Origin: Lenzites betulinus
Lineage: Eukaryota; Basidiomycota; Agaricomycetes; Polyporales; Polyporaceae
Reading direction: 5' to 3'
Length of the DNA: 64,000 nucleotides
NCBI GenBank assembly: GCA_022264855.1
Contig: JABYQU010000040.1
Span: forward strand, 186,001-250,000
Shown here one piece after another: positions 44,085 to 56,800 of the stretch. Every line of letters begins with the position of its first letter. The first letter of the stretch is position 1. Below the pieces are notes generated by a model. The model did no database searches and had not been told where the DNA came from. It saw only the letters and a program-made list of their open reading frames with translations. Position numbers and translations under genes: made by a program.

Positions 44085-47000
44085 AATAGACAAGGATTAT
44101 GTGGCCTTTGTTCCGATGGCCTACAATAGCTAGTAGCTACCATAGCCCTGCGCGGGCGTAAGTGCTCATGGGTTGGCGGACATCCGGGCGGGGCCTGGAG
44201 TCGAAGTACGACTTAACGCTGGGCGTCGAAAAAAGGAATCCGTAGATTCCGTACGTTCCTCGTCTTGATTCCGATGTCCTCGAGCTCCGAGTCGCCTGCC
44301 ATACGGAGATCGATGACGAGCCCGGATCATATTCACAATATTATCGCCACCTCCTGGCTCTCCGAATAAAACACGCGAGGCATCTCCAGAAGGAGCGGCC
44401 GAAGGCGCGCTCGCCGCACGTTGAGTGCGGTCAACAGTCATAGTCGCACAATAATTTTTCTTGCCTGGGATCCGTAAGCTTATACATGTTTTCTCGTATG
44501 TTCTCGCTGAAGATTTAGGTCTGCACAGCTTAGGCTCATATGTCATGCAGGAGTACCGGAAAAGCCAATACAACTTGGCTGACTGGATAACGACTTTCTC
44601 AGCAATGATCAACGCAGTGGCAAGGCCGCATGATGATGATATCATACCCATTGGCAGAGTAAGCTTCTCGGGCATGTAATCGAATGACCGATGTCCGTCC
44701 TGACGTCAGCACAGAAACGGGAATTGACCATTGCAGGAATGTGCTACGCACGATCGAGACGAAAACACAACCTAAAACTTTTTCCTCTCTTTTCTTTTCT
44801 TTCGTAGGGCGCTGTACATAATGCTCCGGTTTCCAGGGAACCTGCAATTTTTCTGCAAGCATTTGTCGACAGTCTTCGGTGCGTTAAAGTGATGGAGTCA
44901 TCCGCTGGATAATCTCACACTTTGGCAGGCATTCATGTGCGCGACTATTTCTACTAGCTCTATGAATGTAGCTCATGCGGCACTGAAACTCTCATCTGAG
45001 GTGAGTACGTCGAATAACATTCAACGGTGTCCAATCAAATCAGCGCGTTTATGGACTCCTAGGATGTGTCAGGATCGCACGCCACTTTCCTCCCTGCGGT
45101 CCCAACGCAATTGCCGCATGTCTCACGGACACCCGAATGTTGACGCTCACTGACCTATGTGTGTGTTCGTAGCACTGCTAGCAACACACGGTGGTTGTGA
45201 AGAATGTTGCACGAGGCTGTTCGCAGCCACTTTCGACCCTACCATGTTCTCAAAATGCGGTCGGGACTCCCACTTAGCCACATATCACGACAACGGTGAA
45301 TGGGCCGGAACAGGTGAGGCGTCCTACCCTCAACGGCAGCCACACACCCACTGATACCCCTCGCTCAGATGAGCGACGGTCAGCACGGATTCGTGCTGGC
45401 CCCACGAGCCAGATCGAACCCGCCGATGCGGGTCGCCAACTCGCACGATTCAGGAGGGCCACCACGCCTTCCATTCATCGCTCACGCTTTCACATGACTC
45501 ATGTGCAGGACGCCGTCGCCATTCCCGTCATCCGCCACACACACGTACGGGTGCGCAGACGCGTGGGCAGCGCTCTCCCTCGACCCGCAAGAATCTCAAG
45601 ATCCGAGCCTTGCAACTCAGCGGCGCGCGTGGCTCTGCCGGTGGCGCGTCGACGTGACCGCCTCTCGAGGCCTCTCGGTGGTGCTTCCTTCGACGGCCCT
45701 GCGTGCACCCCTCGGGCCTGCGGCACGGTGTGTGTTCGTGTTCGAGCTCGAGCTGCTCCCCGGGCCCCATATGCGGCGCTCGACTGACTCCGAGGACGAA
45801 GGTGTCCCAAAGCGTCGAGCGAGCTCCGTACGTCCGTCACCTGCGAGCTGTGCCCCTGCGGACCTCCGCACCGCAGTGGCCACCCTCGACGAATACGACT
45901 CCCGGCGCGCATCTGACCCGCAGGCCGCGACCTGTGGCGACTCGAAGCCACGCAAGTCCGTGGCCCGCGCGTGTGCGGAACGAGGCTACGAGCGCATGCG
46001 CCGACGCGGAGCTTGAGCGTTCGCCGTGCCCTCGACCACGCAGCGCCTGCACTTCTCCCCGTGCTTCTCCGCAGAGACCGCAGGATCCCATTTAGTAGCC
46101 GGATTCCTGTGAAGGGAGCGGCTGTCTGCGGGGCCGCGGGCGTAGGGGCACGCATCTCAGCTGCCGTAAGGCTAAGGGTACTGTGATGTAGTAGCCGCTA
46201 CTACCGCTGCTGCCGCAACTAGTTGTATGTGGCGGGGCGCTCGCGTTTGTGTACTAGATCGCATCTATATATTCCACTTACGCTGCAGCGAGGCGAAGGT
46301 CCGTTCCAGGTACTGCGCACGGGGCTCGAAGCCCGCGCCGGTACGGAAGTGTTCAGAATTGACTACTGCTTCCCCGTATGCCGCCGCCCTAGTCCTAGAG
46401 TGGCAATCAAAGCCATTTGGGTGGGCTTCGCGAGCGCGAAGCGACTCGGATAGATATCGATTAGTGGCAGCATTCTTTCTCGGGACGGTGAGCGCAAGCG
46501 TCACAAGGGATGGAAAGAAGCACATACAGCGGCAGACGGCATTCCAACATGCGAGAGAAATAGGTACAGAACGCGGTCCGTCTCCAGATCCGAGAACGAA
46601 CAAGTGGAAGACGTCTTCGCGCGGGCGCGCTCCGCGGAGCTTGGGGCACACCAGAGGGTATAAATCTAAATCGTAATATCGTATTGTGGTATCGTGAAAG
46701 GCGTATCTATCCGTGACGAGTCGTAAAGCAGGAGTCAGACAGAAGAAACAACATTTGCTACACGGGAGAGTAGGTCAGCTGTACTAGGATCGAGCGTCCG
46801 AGGACGAGAGAGATTAGTGTTGTGCTCCACCGGAACACGAACGCGAGGAGGGAGACCAGAGGGGAAGGGTGTCGAGAGCGAGACAGAGATGGAGCAGGAA
46901 ACGGGGACGGAGAGTAGGAAGGGGCAGGAGAAGAGAAGTAGAAAGAATCACGGGAAAGAGGTATCGGGAGGGGAAAGGGAATGGACGCCAGGTGTGCGGG

Positions 47001-47271
47001 GGGTAGCGCGGAGTGCGAGACCTGATGACCCAACATGTACAACAGGAATAAACGGCGGATAAGTATATACGAGATGAAAGTAGAGGTATGTGCATCCGAA
47101 GTCAATCCATGACGAACAACCAAAGGGGGTGCGAAAAAGAGTACGAGAGCGGGAAGCAGGGGGCAGCAACTATGTATATCGTGTACTATAACCAACGACG
47201 AGAGCACAGTGAGAAATAAGTGATCCGATGAATCGATAAATAACGGAGAGCAAACCAAGTCCGTCGGCCCA
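44085..47271. other. 3.2-kb stretch without a secure gene
   Basis: At 44,461-45,010 the plus strand has exon-like pieces. One codes YRKSQYNLADWITTFSAMIN. Another follows a strong polypyrimidine-TAG acceptor near 44,809 and codes ALYIMLRFPGNLQFFCKHLS; it can splice to an early stop. They do not assemble into a known protein. From about 45,300 to 46,160 a GC-rich island has overlapping open frames on both strands with no domain character. About 46,750-47,271 is the purine-rich complement of the RING gene 3 3' region. Confidence 0.4.
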
Positions 47272-48738
47272 TTACGGAGAGTGTGTGGACAGAGGCGTCT
47301 TGTACCGCGAGGGCACCATGGAGGGGTGCACAGCACGGCCAGCGGAGGCAAGGGCAGACTCGAACTTCTCCGGCCGACCGGTGGGAGGGCTACGGGAGAA
47401 TGCGTCGGTGGAGGGGATCCAGCGTTGGATCAGCTGGACGCGCCGCTCGTTCTTCTCACGCAGGGTGTCGTCGGAGCGCTGCCTCTCCTTTTCTTTTTCG
47501 TCCGAGCTGGAGCTGGACCGGTTCATTTTGGTGGGGGTCGGGGTCGACATCGACATCCGACGGCTCTTGGGGGGTATAGTGGCCGGACGCGCAATGTCAG
47601 CACCGCTGACAAGGGGCGTACCAGACCGAACGGAAGGGGTCATCGAACGGTGGGGAGAGACATGAAGCGAGGTCGTGCGAGAATGGATCGGAAGTGCGGG
47701 CCGAGCGAGCGGCGACTGGAAAGACGGCGTGTAGGATGTGCGAGTCGGCGACGTCGGAGAGGTGGCACCAGAGCGGGACCCGGACATCGTGGACACGGAC
47801 TGGGGGCGCGGCGGCGAAACCATGCCAGACGGCGTGGAGCTCGGGGGCGGCGTGGAGGGGACACCCAAGGACGGAGCGACGGCCTTGATCTTCGCGCGGT
47901 TGAGTTCGGCACGGAGAGTTTGGCATTCCTGTGCCTTCTGCGAGTATTGGGACCTCTGGATGCGAGTTAGTGCGACTGATTTCCGAAGATACGGAGGTGG
48001 TGCCACTCACGATACTACGCAGCTCAGCCTCGAGCTTCTCCTTTTCGTGGTGGGCATCGTCCAGCCGTTCGCGCAAGTTGGCCTCGACGTTCTTGGCCAT
48101 CCGGTTGGCCTCGGAATGCGCCACATGGTTGACAAGGATGGCGCGCAGAAGGGCGGCACTCAACTGGAGGGAGGACGTCTAGATCAATGGCGTGAGTGGG
48201 AGCTGACAAATATATTCGGGAATGACGCACCTGTTCATCGAGCTTGTCCGAGCTCAACCAGTCCTGCAGTTCTTTGTGCAAGGTCGTGACCTCCTCCACC
48301 GAACACTTCTTGGCGGCGACCTTGGCGACCTTGGACTCGAGCCTACGGGCCTCGGAGCGAGTTTTGACGTTGCCTGGGTTGAACAACAGGACGTCGTCTT
48401 CGCCAATGTCGATGAGGTCGTGGGCCTCGACGGTGGTCCTCTTTGGGGTTGACCAACCGCTACCAAAGTCGATCCGGATGCGGCGGATGTCGTCGCTGGA
48501 GAAAGGGACGCGACAGAAAGGACAAGCAGGCGTGGAACGAGGTGGGGATTTTTCAATGATGTTGTTGCAGCAGCTGAGGCAGAGGACATGTCCTGTGGCG
48601 GGCGACGATGAGTAAAACTTCTTGGACCCGGACGAGGAGGACAGGGAGCTCACCGCAAGGAATAGAATGGGGCAGGTTGCGGGCACCGTACTCGTCTGCG
48701 CAGACGTCGCAGAGCGACCCGGGACTAAGGGTAATCAT
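47272..48738 (-). CDS. RING-finger protein 3 (RING, coiled coil, Ser/Pro-rich tail)
   Basis: Third paralogue of the RING family in this window. Exons 48738-48654, 48592-48231, 48178-48011 and 47955-47272 sum to 1299 nt, giving 432 residues. The start MITLSPGSLCDVCADEYGAR leads into a RING: CDVC, IPCGHVLCLSC, then ACPFC followed by RVPFSSDDIRRIRID. The first intron is again inside the RING, here between Cys and Gly of PCGH. A helical region follows (RSEARRLESKVAKVAAKKCS; NRMAKNVEANLRERLDDAHH; KEKLEAELRSI), then a Ser/Thr/Pro tail with a short conserved-looking end RRVQLIQRWIPSTDAFSRSP. The open frame of 229 codons on the other strand is a shadow. Ubiquitin ligase function is inferred from the RING. 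Confidence 0.85.
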
Positions 48739-51700
48739 AAGGAAGACCCTCTCGTGGATGACAGAACTGAAGGGGGGAAAGGATGATCATTGAGCTCAGA
48801 GCCAGAAACAATGAGTCAGGGAATAAATACGGGGGGCGAGTGCCTGGGGCTCCCGATTAGGCAGCGCCATCACTGACACACAGCCTGCGCGGTTGGGCGC
48901 GTAAATTTGCCCTAAGCCCTTTGCCCCCGTCGCAGCTCGAGCACGCCGCGAGGGCACTCGCCACGGACTCGCTCCCCGCGTGTCCTCGCCGCCCCCCACA
49001 GCCGACGCGCACTCACCTGAAGGTCTTTGGGCTTTTCTCTCCACCGGTTTTCTGACCTCCTCAGACGCAACCTGCACTCGACTCTCGGCGGCGTATCGGC
49101 GGCAAAACCATAAAAATTTTGGCCTGCACAGGCGTGAGCAGGGACGTCCCGACCTCCGAGGCCCGCGCGCGGTGCTCACCTGTATGGAATGCCTGTTTGC
49201 AGCTCACAGCTAGGGGAAAATAGCAGCGAGGACCGAGTGCGAGGAAGCTGAGGTTAACGGAACCAAAACATGAAAAAGATGAGCGACGGAGTCTGAAATC
49301 TGCCCGCCCAAGTTTTTATCACGGCCTCCCACGGGCGCTTGGGTTAGGGTTGTTTCTTCCCACGCCTGGTCCCTTGGCCGGTGCGCCCGACTGCGACCGT
49401 TGCTCGTAACCGCCTCCGGTCTCCGCCCCGACGCCGCTGCGCCCGACGCCCTCGGTGTTCCCGTACGGCGACCTGCTGGTCGTGTCTCGTCGTGTGGCCG
49501 CCGTCGATATCCACTTCGCTGACATACACGTTGCGTAACCGCGTCGGGGGCCATCCAGCTGACAGGCCGGGGCACGGTACCGTGCGCGTCCGCCTGACCG
49601 TTCCGTGGAACCCCATGGGCGGAGTTGACGTACGGAACGTATATGTTCATTGGTCGTGCACGGTGTTCTTAATTCTTCGCTTCCACGCCGTCTGACGACA
49701 CTGCGCACATGGCGCGACGTCCGAGCATGGACATCTCATTGACGCAGCGTGTGTGCGCACCGTAATATTCCTCTGCTTCGCGTTCATGAATGATCGGCAT
49801 CTGCAGGATCTTGCTGCGGCTCTGGGGATGCTCTCCTCGCTCCGGACTCTTCGCGCGATCTGGATTCTTGGCTGCGATATTGGGGTCGCCGCGGACGATC
49901 GAGCCTGGCATGCTCGAACCGGTGCGGTAATTCGACTGCGTCCTTCGTTTCGTCTCGCGACCCTGCGCGGAACCCGACCCTCTGCGCCCTCTCAAACATG
50001 AACAGCGGGGGCAATGCATCCCCGCTGCCCTCGTTTGGCTGAGCCGCTACTCGACTCCAGCCCCGCTCAATGGTCTCTCCCTCATAACCGTGCGCTCATC
50101 CCTTCCCCTCGCTCACACTTTGCTCATGTGACAAAATACGCCCCGTCTCAGCGCCGCCCGCTGTTTCTGCACGGCCGCGTCGATCCATCGCGTCTGCGAT
50201 AGTACCTCTAGATGTCCAGCTATCGCGACGGGATCCACACCCCATCCCACAGATGTTAAGATATCGCGCTCTCCGCTCGTTCGTGTTCTGCCCACATCCG
50301 GCCATCAGCCCTCGCGCATCCGCAGCTTACTCACCCGCGGCTGCGTGTTGTCGCTCGAACTGTATTCCCTTCAGGAAGATCCCGATGGCAGGTTCTGGAG
50401 CTGCGACGGCGTCTCGCGATAATGCAGCAACGTTCGTGCAATGTCTGCGACGGCCCGCCCCGGCCTTCTTCATATATATGTTCCCCACCGCCGCCCGGGG
50501 AGACTGGTTCCGCGGCGCGACCACGTTCCCGGCCTCCCAGCCCAGCATTGGTGGATCTAAGACAGGTCGCAGCGAGGCAGGCCCCCGCACGCATTATCAA
50601 ACCGGCCATCGACGACGATCACTGCCCGATCCGCAAACATGAGTCTCAATCCTGCCTCGGCACTCGTCAGAGTGGTGTGCGCCCAATGCACTCCCAGGTG
50701 GATCTCGACTCGGGACACCCTTCCCCGCGTGTGGGTGCGTTCGTTGAATCCTGAGACGCCTCACCTCGCTCTGTTGACCCCATGCTCTCCGCTGTTCATA
50801 CAAGAGGAGCCTTCATAGAGGAGGAGCGCGGGCCCACCGATGTCGATGATGCCCGAACCCACCCACGATCGCGGGAGGCGCTCGCATGACGCTAACGACT
50901 TGCGGAGCCGTCTGCTTCGCGCACCCGCAGCGCGCCCTCGGAGCGGAAGGCAAGGCACAGCCGATCGCAACAGTCCTCCGTTCCGAACGGCCGTGCCTCG
51001 GGAGCCGGAGCGCTGTCGGCCAGCATGGATGTCTGGACAGCCGACCGGTGACGATATGTCTGGTATACAGTACGCGGACTCCGGTGCAGGAACCGGCACG
51101 CGGTATATTCGCGTATGCGGAGCTTGACTGGAATCTATCGCGCTCGGTTTCCCGTGTGCGTCTGCCGGGACCATTTCTTGCGAAAATGCGCCCCACGCTT
51201 CCCGACGCGAAGCGACGCGCGCGAAGCCGCCTTAGCTTCGGCCTCCCAAGAGGATGATTCATAATGGTCGCGCGAGCTTCCCTCATCGTCCCTGCGGCTG
51301 ACGAAGTGCCTGGGCGTGCGCGTCGTCTGTCACCGCCAGGGTATAATTGACTCCGTTACGTGTCCTAGCGCGACTGGGGGTGGCCGCCCGCGCGCATTGG
51401 GCGGTGGAACTCCCCCGTTCTTCCAGTCCCGCTCGCGCGGGTGGCCAGCACCAGTACACGCCTTAACGTCGCGGTATTCCGCCCAACGGCCGCGCCGTCG
51501 ACGGGGCGACGCACCCCACGATAAGCCAGCACGTGTCCAGCGCACACCCCGCGGGCCTCGCGAGGGGGCAATGTACGTATGCGACGGGCGATAGCAGCCT
51601 CGGCAGGCGAGACGGTGTCGCAGCGCGTCCCACAGTGGCACGGAGCTCGGGACCGGGGAGCGGGATGCCTTCTGCCCGAAAGGGAGGTCGGCCCCAAAAT

Positions 51701-52299
51701 ACTGGCCGAGTAAGGGACGGCTGTCTGCGAGGCTACCGACCGGCCGCGGCCGAAAGGCAGAAGGCAGAAAGCATGCGCAATTTGGGCGTGGAATCAGATG
51801 CGAGGGAGAGAATCCGCGCGGCGTCGGAACGCTAGGAGACGGGCGCGCGCGCGGGAAGGGGACTGACGTTACGGTGTTCTCCTGTGGGACGCCGAGGAGG
51901 CCTACTGAACTCGCGTGCGACCGACCGCCCAACAAGGTTCACTATATGGCCGCGAAGAGCGTCCGCCACATTGGAAGGCGAGCGGGCGCAGGGGTCGACT
52001 GGAAGAATGGGTGCGCGCACGACCTACCTGGCCGAGCACGCGATATCGATTATCACGGCACTCCGGAGGGGGGCCGAAAACGTGGCAGTTATCGCTGAGA
52101 CCAGAGTGGTGCAGAGACACTAGCGAGCAACGAGGAGCGGCGGCGGCTGCGTAGGCGAGAAAACCATTAGACTTGCTCAAAGATTTCCAGCGCGCCGGGA
52201 CAGGGAAGACCGAAGACAGGACACATTCCCCGTAGCCGACAGACACGCGCAGTGCGCGTGGTGGCGATTGCAAGGCGCAGCGGGCGGCCATGCGGTGAT
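48739..52299. other. long GC-rich stretch without a recognisable gene
   Basis: From about 49,300 to 52,300 the DNA is GC- and CpG-rich. Open frames overlap on all strands, with Arg, Pro, Gly and Ala dominating, and no motif or believable splice chain emerges. The first few hundred bases should be the RING gene 3 promoter. A GGGTTAGGGTT string occurs at 49,341-49,351. A long non-coding transcript cannot be excluded. Confidence 0.45.
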
Positions 52300-52300
52300 A

Positions 52301-53199
52301 TTCGGCGGTGAAGCACCAGTGGGGGAGCGGTGTACGACATCGGGACCTACCTTGTTCTCACTTACCTATGCGATACGTGCGGGAAGTCTTCGATGGCCCG
52401 TCGCTATCAGCGGGAAGGCTGTCACTTTGCGGCACCAATGACATGAGGCTGCGACGCGTTTGCTATCAATCAGGCCACATAACAGGTTCGGTGTGTTGAA
52501 ATCCATACCTGATGAACGCTGATGCCAGAGTGGTCGTTAGCGCAGGTCATGAAAGAGCGCCGTTGAGGGCTTGAGATAGCGAGATGCGATAGCCTGGCTT
52601 CTTTGCGTCGCGCGAGCGACAGGCTATTCGAGAGTAGGGCGGGTGAGTGGAACACCGCCTTTACGACACCCAGAAAAATCTGCATACAGTGCCACGGGTA
52701 TGGCATCCAACGCCACTTCTCCGCCATATCACAACGAGGACGCCGCGCCTATTTGATCACCAGTGAGACGGCGAGGACACCCAATACCTGATGCTGAAGG
52801 TTAGGACTTCTTAGAACACTGTAATTAGCGCCTGTATGCGGTGCTCCAGAGTATGCGTGTATGCTGGCTGAGTGGGCATGTCATTGGAGACCTGGGTAAG
52901 TGTCCTGCAGGTATCGTTGACATTGATTACGACTTACCTGAAGAAGGAGCCATATCCTCGATTTCATGTTCAACAGGCATTGAATCAGCTGGTGTTGTAG
53001 GATCCCCCGACTGTGTTGAAAAGGGCCGGCCCATCACCTCTCCCCGGTGCTGCAGGGTCTGCTGGCGCACGCAGAACAGACTGGATCGTCCGAGCCGGGC
53101 AAACGGGCGCTTGCAACCTGAAGACGCGATAAGACCGAGTTGGAAGAACCGCGGGACGACCATAGAAGAGAAGACCGACCATTCTCTCACTGAGAGCAT
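52301..53199 (-). CDS. tentative orphan gene with mitochondrial-presequence-like start
   Basis: Not recognised. A chain of phase-consistent exons can be drawn: 53199-52938 (262 nt), 52867-52788 (80 nt) and 52679-52509 (171 nt), then one more with an uncertain end (stop near 52,424 or near 52,370, depending on the acceptor). The N-terminus (MVVPRFFQLGLIASSGCKRP, then FARLGRSSLFCVRQQ) is rich in Arg, Ser and hydrophobics without acidic residues, like a mitochondrial targeting sequence. The middle reads ASIHAYSGAPHTGANYSVLR. Splice donors GTAAGT and GTATTG are reasonable. No domain is visible, and the 108-nt second intron is long for this genome. It could be a random chain, so confidence is low. 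Confidence 0.28.
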
Positions 53200-53841
53200 G
53201 CTGAATCGGAGGACTGCAGACTTTCTAGCGGCCTGTACATTGAAATCCTACAATCTCGGGTGACGTTCACAGCGTGGTCGCGTCCAAAGGTAGGAAAGCA
53301 GCCTGCGGTAGGAAAGCAGCTTGCGCGATAGCGAGGGCGCAGGTATGGACAACACTATAGTGATGGGCGTACTCAACGAGGTACATTATTATTCTTCCCA
53401 AGTCTATGCGCTTCTTTGGTTGCTCTTGGCTGATAGCTGGTACCTGAAGATCGTGTCAAGGTGATATCTTGGTTTCTGAGCGCGAATTGGGACTCTTCGA
53501 GCAGTCCTGACACGCAAGATAAAGACGAGCAGAGTTAAACAAGACGATACGAAGAGCCTAAGTGGAAAGTCGATGAATGTCGGTTTGTCGCTGGTCGACG
53601 GTCGTAGTGGGAGCTACGGCTGGTGGCACGCCACAACGGCATGCAATCTGGGGTAACGGGCGTCTATCAACATGCGAAGTACTCGGGCTCCGCCATAGGG
53701 TTAGGGCTTAAAAGTACCTGATGCGCGCTAAGCGCCCATTAGGCTTCGGCCCATTTTTCGACTGCATCATGAACGCCGCTAGCTTACGCTCAGTCTAACC
53801 GCTCAGTGCTCATCCAGTCGTTCATCGAAAAATCCAGAGTT
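53200..53841. promoter_or_regulatory. upstream region of NOP4 with an AGCCCTAACCCTA element
   Basis: About 140 bp before the NOP4 start, TAGGGTTAGGGCT (53,696-53,708) reads AGCCCTAACCCTA on the other strand. Elements of this CCCTAA kind (bound by Tbf1/Teb1-like factors, or called HomolE in fission yeast) mark genes for ribosome production in many fungi. No gene is seen in the rest of the interval. Confidence 0.45.
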
Positions 53842-56800
53842 ATGTCAGCGCTAGGCAAGAGGAAGGACAGGGACCCCCAGGATGAAGGGTCCGAAAAACA
53901 CCATGGGTATGTCTAGCATTCTTGCACGCATGACATACATTTAACGCAGAATTAGCTCTGCGCTCTTCGTCTCCAATCTCCCGTATACCGCAACCTCGAC
54001 CGACTTGAAGACCCTGTTCTCCGACATCGCACCGGTGCGAACCGCATTCGTTGTCCTCGAACAGGGAACCGGGGTCTCCAAGGGCGTGGGCTATGTCTCA
54101 TTCGCTATTCGCGAGGATGCCGCGATGGCCATTGACAAAATCAGCGAGGAAGGGATCTTGTTAGACGGTCGCAATCTGCGCGTTCAGTGGGCGGGTAGCA
54201 AGGTGTGTTTACTCCTAGCCGGACTATGAGGGAGTTGAACGAACCGTGCGCTACAGAACAAGGACCACGAGCACGGCGAAGAGCCCAAAAAGCCCGCAGC
54301 TAAACCTACTGCCCCGCGTCCTCCAAGACCTACAGGTCCCTCCGACCCTCTAGCCATTCGCACAATTGTCATCGCTGGTCTTCCCGAGGGAGTTGACTCC
54401 AAGACGTTGTGGAAGAAGGTCCGCAAGCTCACTGGTGCGGAGAAGATCGAATGGCCTGTAAAGTCTGAGGCTGGGGAAGAGGATCCCGGTACAGGTACGT
54501 TCGCGAGTTGCGCTGTAAGATATCCATTGCTGAGATCCTACAGCGCACGCGCTCTTCAAAACTCCTGCGTCCGCGAACGACGCCGTGACCAAGCTACACG
54601 CACACGTCTTCAAGGGATCCCTCCTATCCGTCACGCTCAAAAAACGGCTGGACGGACTTGCAAAGTCCGCAGGGAAACCAAAAACCTCCGCGAAAGCCAC
54701 TCAGCCCAAGATCGGCGGCGCACCAAACCGTAACAGCCGTCTTATCGTGCGCAACCTTCCCTGGAACATCACAGAGCAAGACCTCCGCGCCATCTTCCTT
54801 CCCCACGGCCCCATTCACTCCGTCCACATCCCAAAGTCGACCGAGGTCAAGAAGGATGATGATGATGCAGAGGGTGACGAGGTCAAGCAGGAGGAATCAT
54901 CGAGTAAGCCGCGCATGCGCGCGAAGGGGTTTGCGTTCGTCTGGTTCTTGAGCCGAAAAGACGCGGAGAAGGCAATGGAACAGTGTAACGGAATGACCGT
55001 TGAAGCGGGCATGGCGGAGACGCTGGTCTCGGACAAACAGAAGAAGAAGAAGCAGCGGAGAGAGGAGAAGAAGCTCAAGACCAAGGCTGCGAACGGAGCG
55101 GAAGACGGGGACGAGGATGACGCGGAAGAGCGGGCGGGACCGACGGGGCAGCGGGTGATAGCGGTTGACTGGGCATTGAGCAAGGATAAGTGGGAGGCCG
55201 AGAAGGCGAAGATGGAGGAAGTGCAGGAGCCGCAAGAGGACGCGGAGACGGCAGAGGAGGGCGGAGATTCTGACAGCGACGGGAGCGACAGCTCGGACGA
55301 GTATGAGGAGGATAGCGGGTCAGAGGACGAGCAAATTGGGGTGCACGAAGGTGAATCCGACGACAGCGACGACGATTCGGGAGACGAGCATGCCAGCGAC
55401 AAAGAGGATGAAAAACCTGCCAAGCCCACGCTGCCGCCTCCGGAAGTTGGCACCACATTGTTTGTGCGCAACGTTCCGTATGAGGCCACCGAGGATGAGA
55501 TGCGGACACTGTGAGTACGATCTTTGCTGTGCATTTATGTAGCTGACATCGGAGGCAGATTCCGTGCGTTTGGACCGCTGCGTTATGCGCGCATCACCGT
55601 GGACTTTGCAACCGGTCGCTCAAGGGGAACGGGCTTTGTGTGCTTCTGGAATAAAGAAGACGCCGACAAGGCGGTCGAGCAGGGAAACATCCTCCGTGCA
55701 GAGACCATGGGTAACGCTGTGGTATGTCTTCATGCGGCCTTGCCCCGCCACAGGAGTAGTGTTCTCATACGTCTCCTAGGTCAAGAACCCATTCAAAATG
55801 CCATCGCTCCTCACGCCCGATCCATCTGCGTCGATGGCGCAGAACCTCGTTCTGCACGGACGGACGTTGGACGTTAGCCGCGCTGTCACGCGAGACGAAG
55901 CCAGTCGACTGAAGGAGGTCGGCGAGCGGCAGCGAGAGAAGGCGGATAAGCGCAATCTGTATCTCCTGCGGGAAGGCAGTACGTGCCCATCCACTCTCCG
56001 GCGCAGCCAGATACACACTGACGCCTTTTTCTCTCAGTCATCCTCCCGAACACGCCTGCTGCAGAGCTGCTCCCGTCTACCGAGGTCGAGAAACGTACAT
56101 CATCGTTCAACGCGCGGCGCGCCCTACTGCGCTCCAACCCCTCGCTCTACGTTTCGAGGACGCGTCTCAGTGTCCGCCAGCTGCCGCTCTTCGTCACCGA
56201 GCGGATGCTCAAGCGACTTGCGATCCACGCCGTGCGCGCGTTCGAGAAGGACGTCAAGGAGGGCAAGCGGTCGCCGCTCACCGAGGACGAGCTCACCGAG
56301 CCCGTCCCGGAAGGCGGCGACGCCGAGGCGGACGGCGACGTCAAGATGGAAGAGGCCGAGGACGCACAGAAAAACCGCAGGAAGGGCGACAAGGGCCCGC
56401 ACAAGAAAGGCGGGCGCGCGACGGGCGTGAAGCAGGCGAAGGTCGTACGGCAGCAGGACCGCGTCGACCCCGTTACGGGCAAGGGCCGGAGCAGGGGCTA
56501 CGGGTTCGTTGAGATGGCGACGCATGCAGACGCATTGCGCGTCCTCCGCTGGGCGAACAACAACCTCACCGTCGGGCCGCTCTTTGCGGAGTGGTGGCGG
56601 GCGGAGCTCGAGGACCTGTTGAAGGCGGAGAAGAAGCAGGAGGCGGCGAAGCGCGACGAGGCGCGGATCAAGCGCATACGGGAGGAGCTGGACAAGGGGG
56701 AACTGCCGAAGAGCAGGGGCACCCTCATCGCTGAATTCTCGATTGAGAATGTGCAAGTCGTACAACGTCGTGCGGCGCACCAGAAGGGGGACAAGCCTGG

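Noticed and set aside
45499..46155. 218-codon minus-strand open frame
   Set aside because: GC-rich island, overlapping frames on both strands, Arg/Ala-rich, no motif.
46310..46345. tRNA T-arm-like GGGGCTCGAAGCCCG
   Set aside because: The conserved T of the B box is missing and no cloverleaf can be drawn.
47281..47970. 229-codon plus-strand open frame
   Set aside because: Antisense to the Ser/Pro-rich tail of RING gene 3.
49341..49351. GGGTTAGGGTT as an interstitial telomere
   Set aside because: Fewer than two full TTAGGG units, which is within chance expectation; I kept it only as a possible telobox-like element.
51330..51935. 201-codon minus-strand open frame
   Set aside because: GC-rich island; Pro/Arg/Ser-rich with no recognisable domain or splice pattern.
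54815..55534. 239-codon Ser-rich minus-strand open frame
   Set aside because: Antisense to the acidic linker of NOP4; the Ser runs are the complement of GAG/GAC-type codons.
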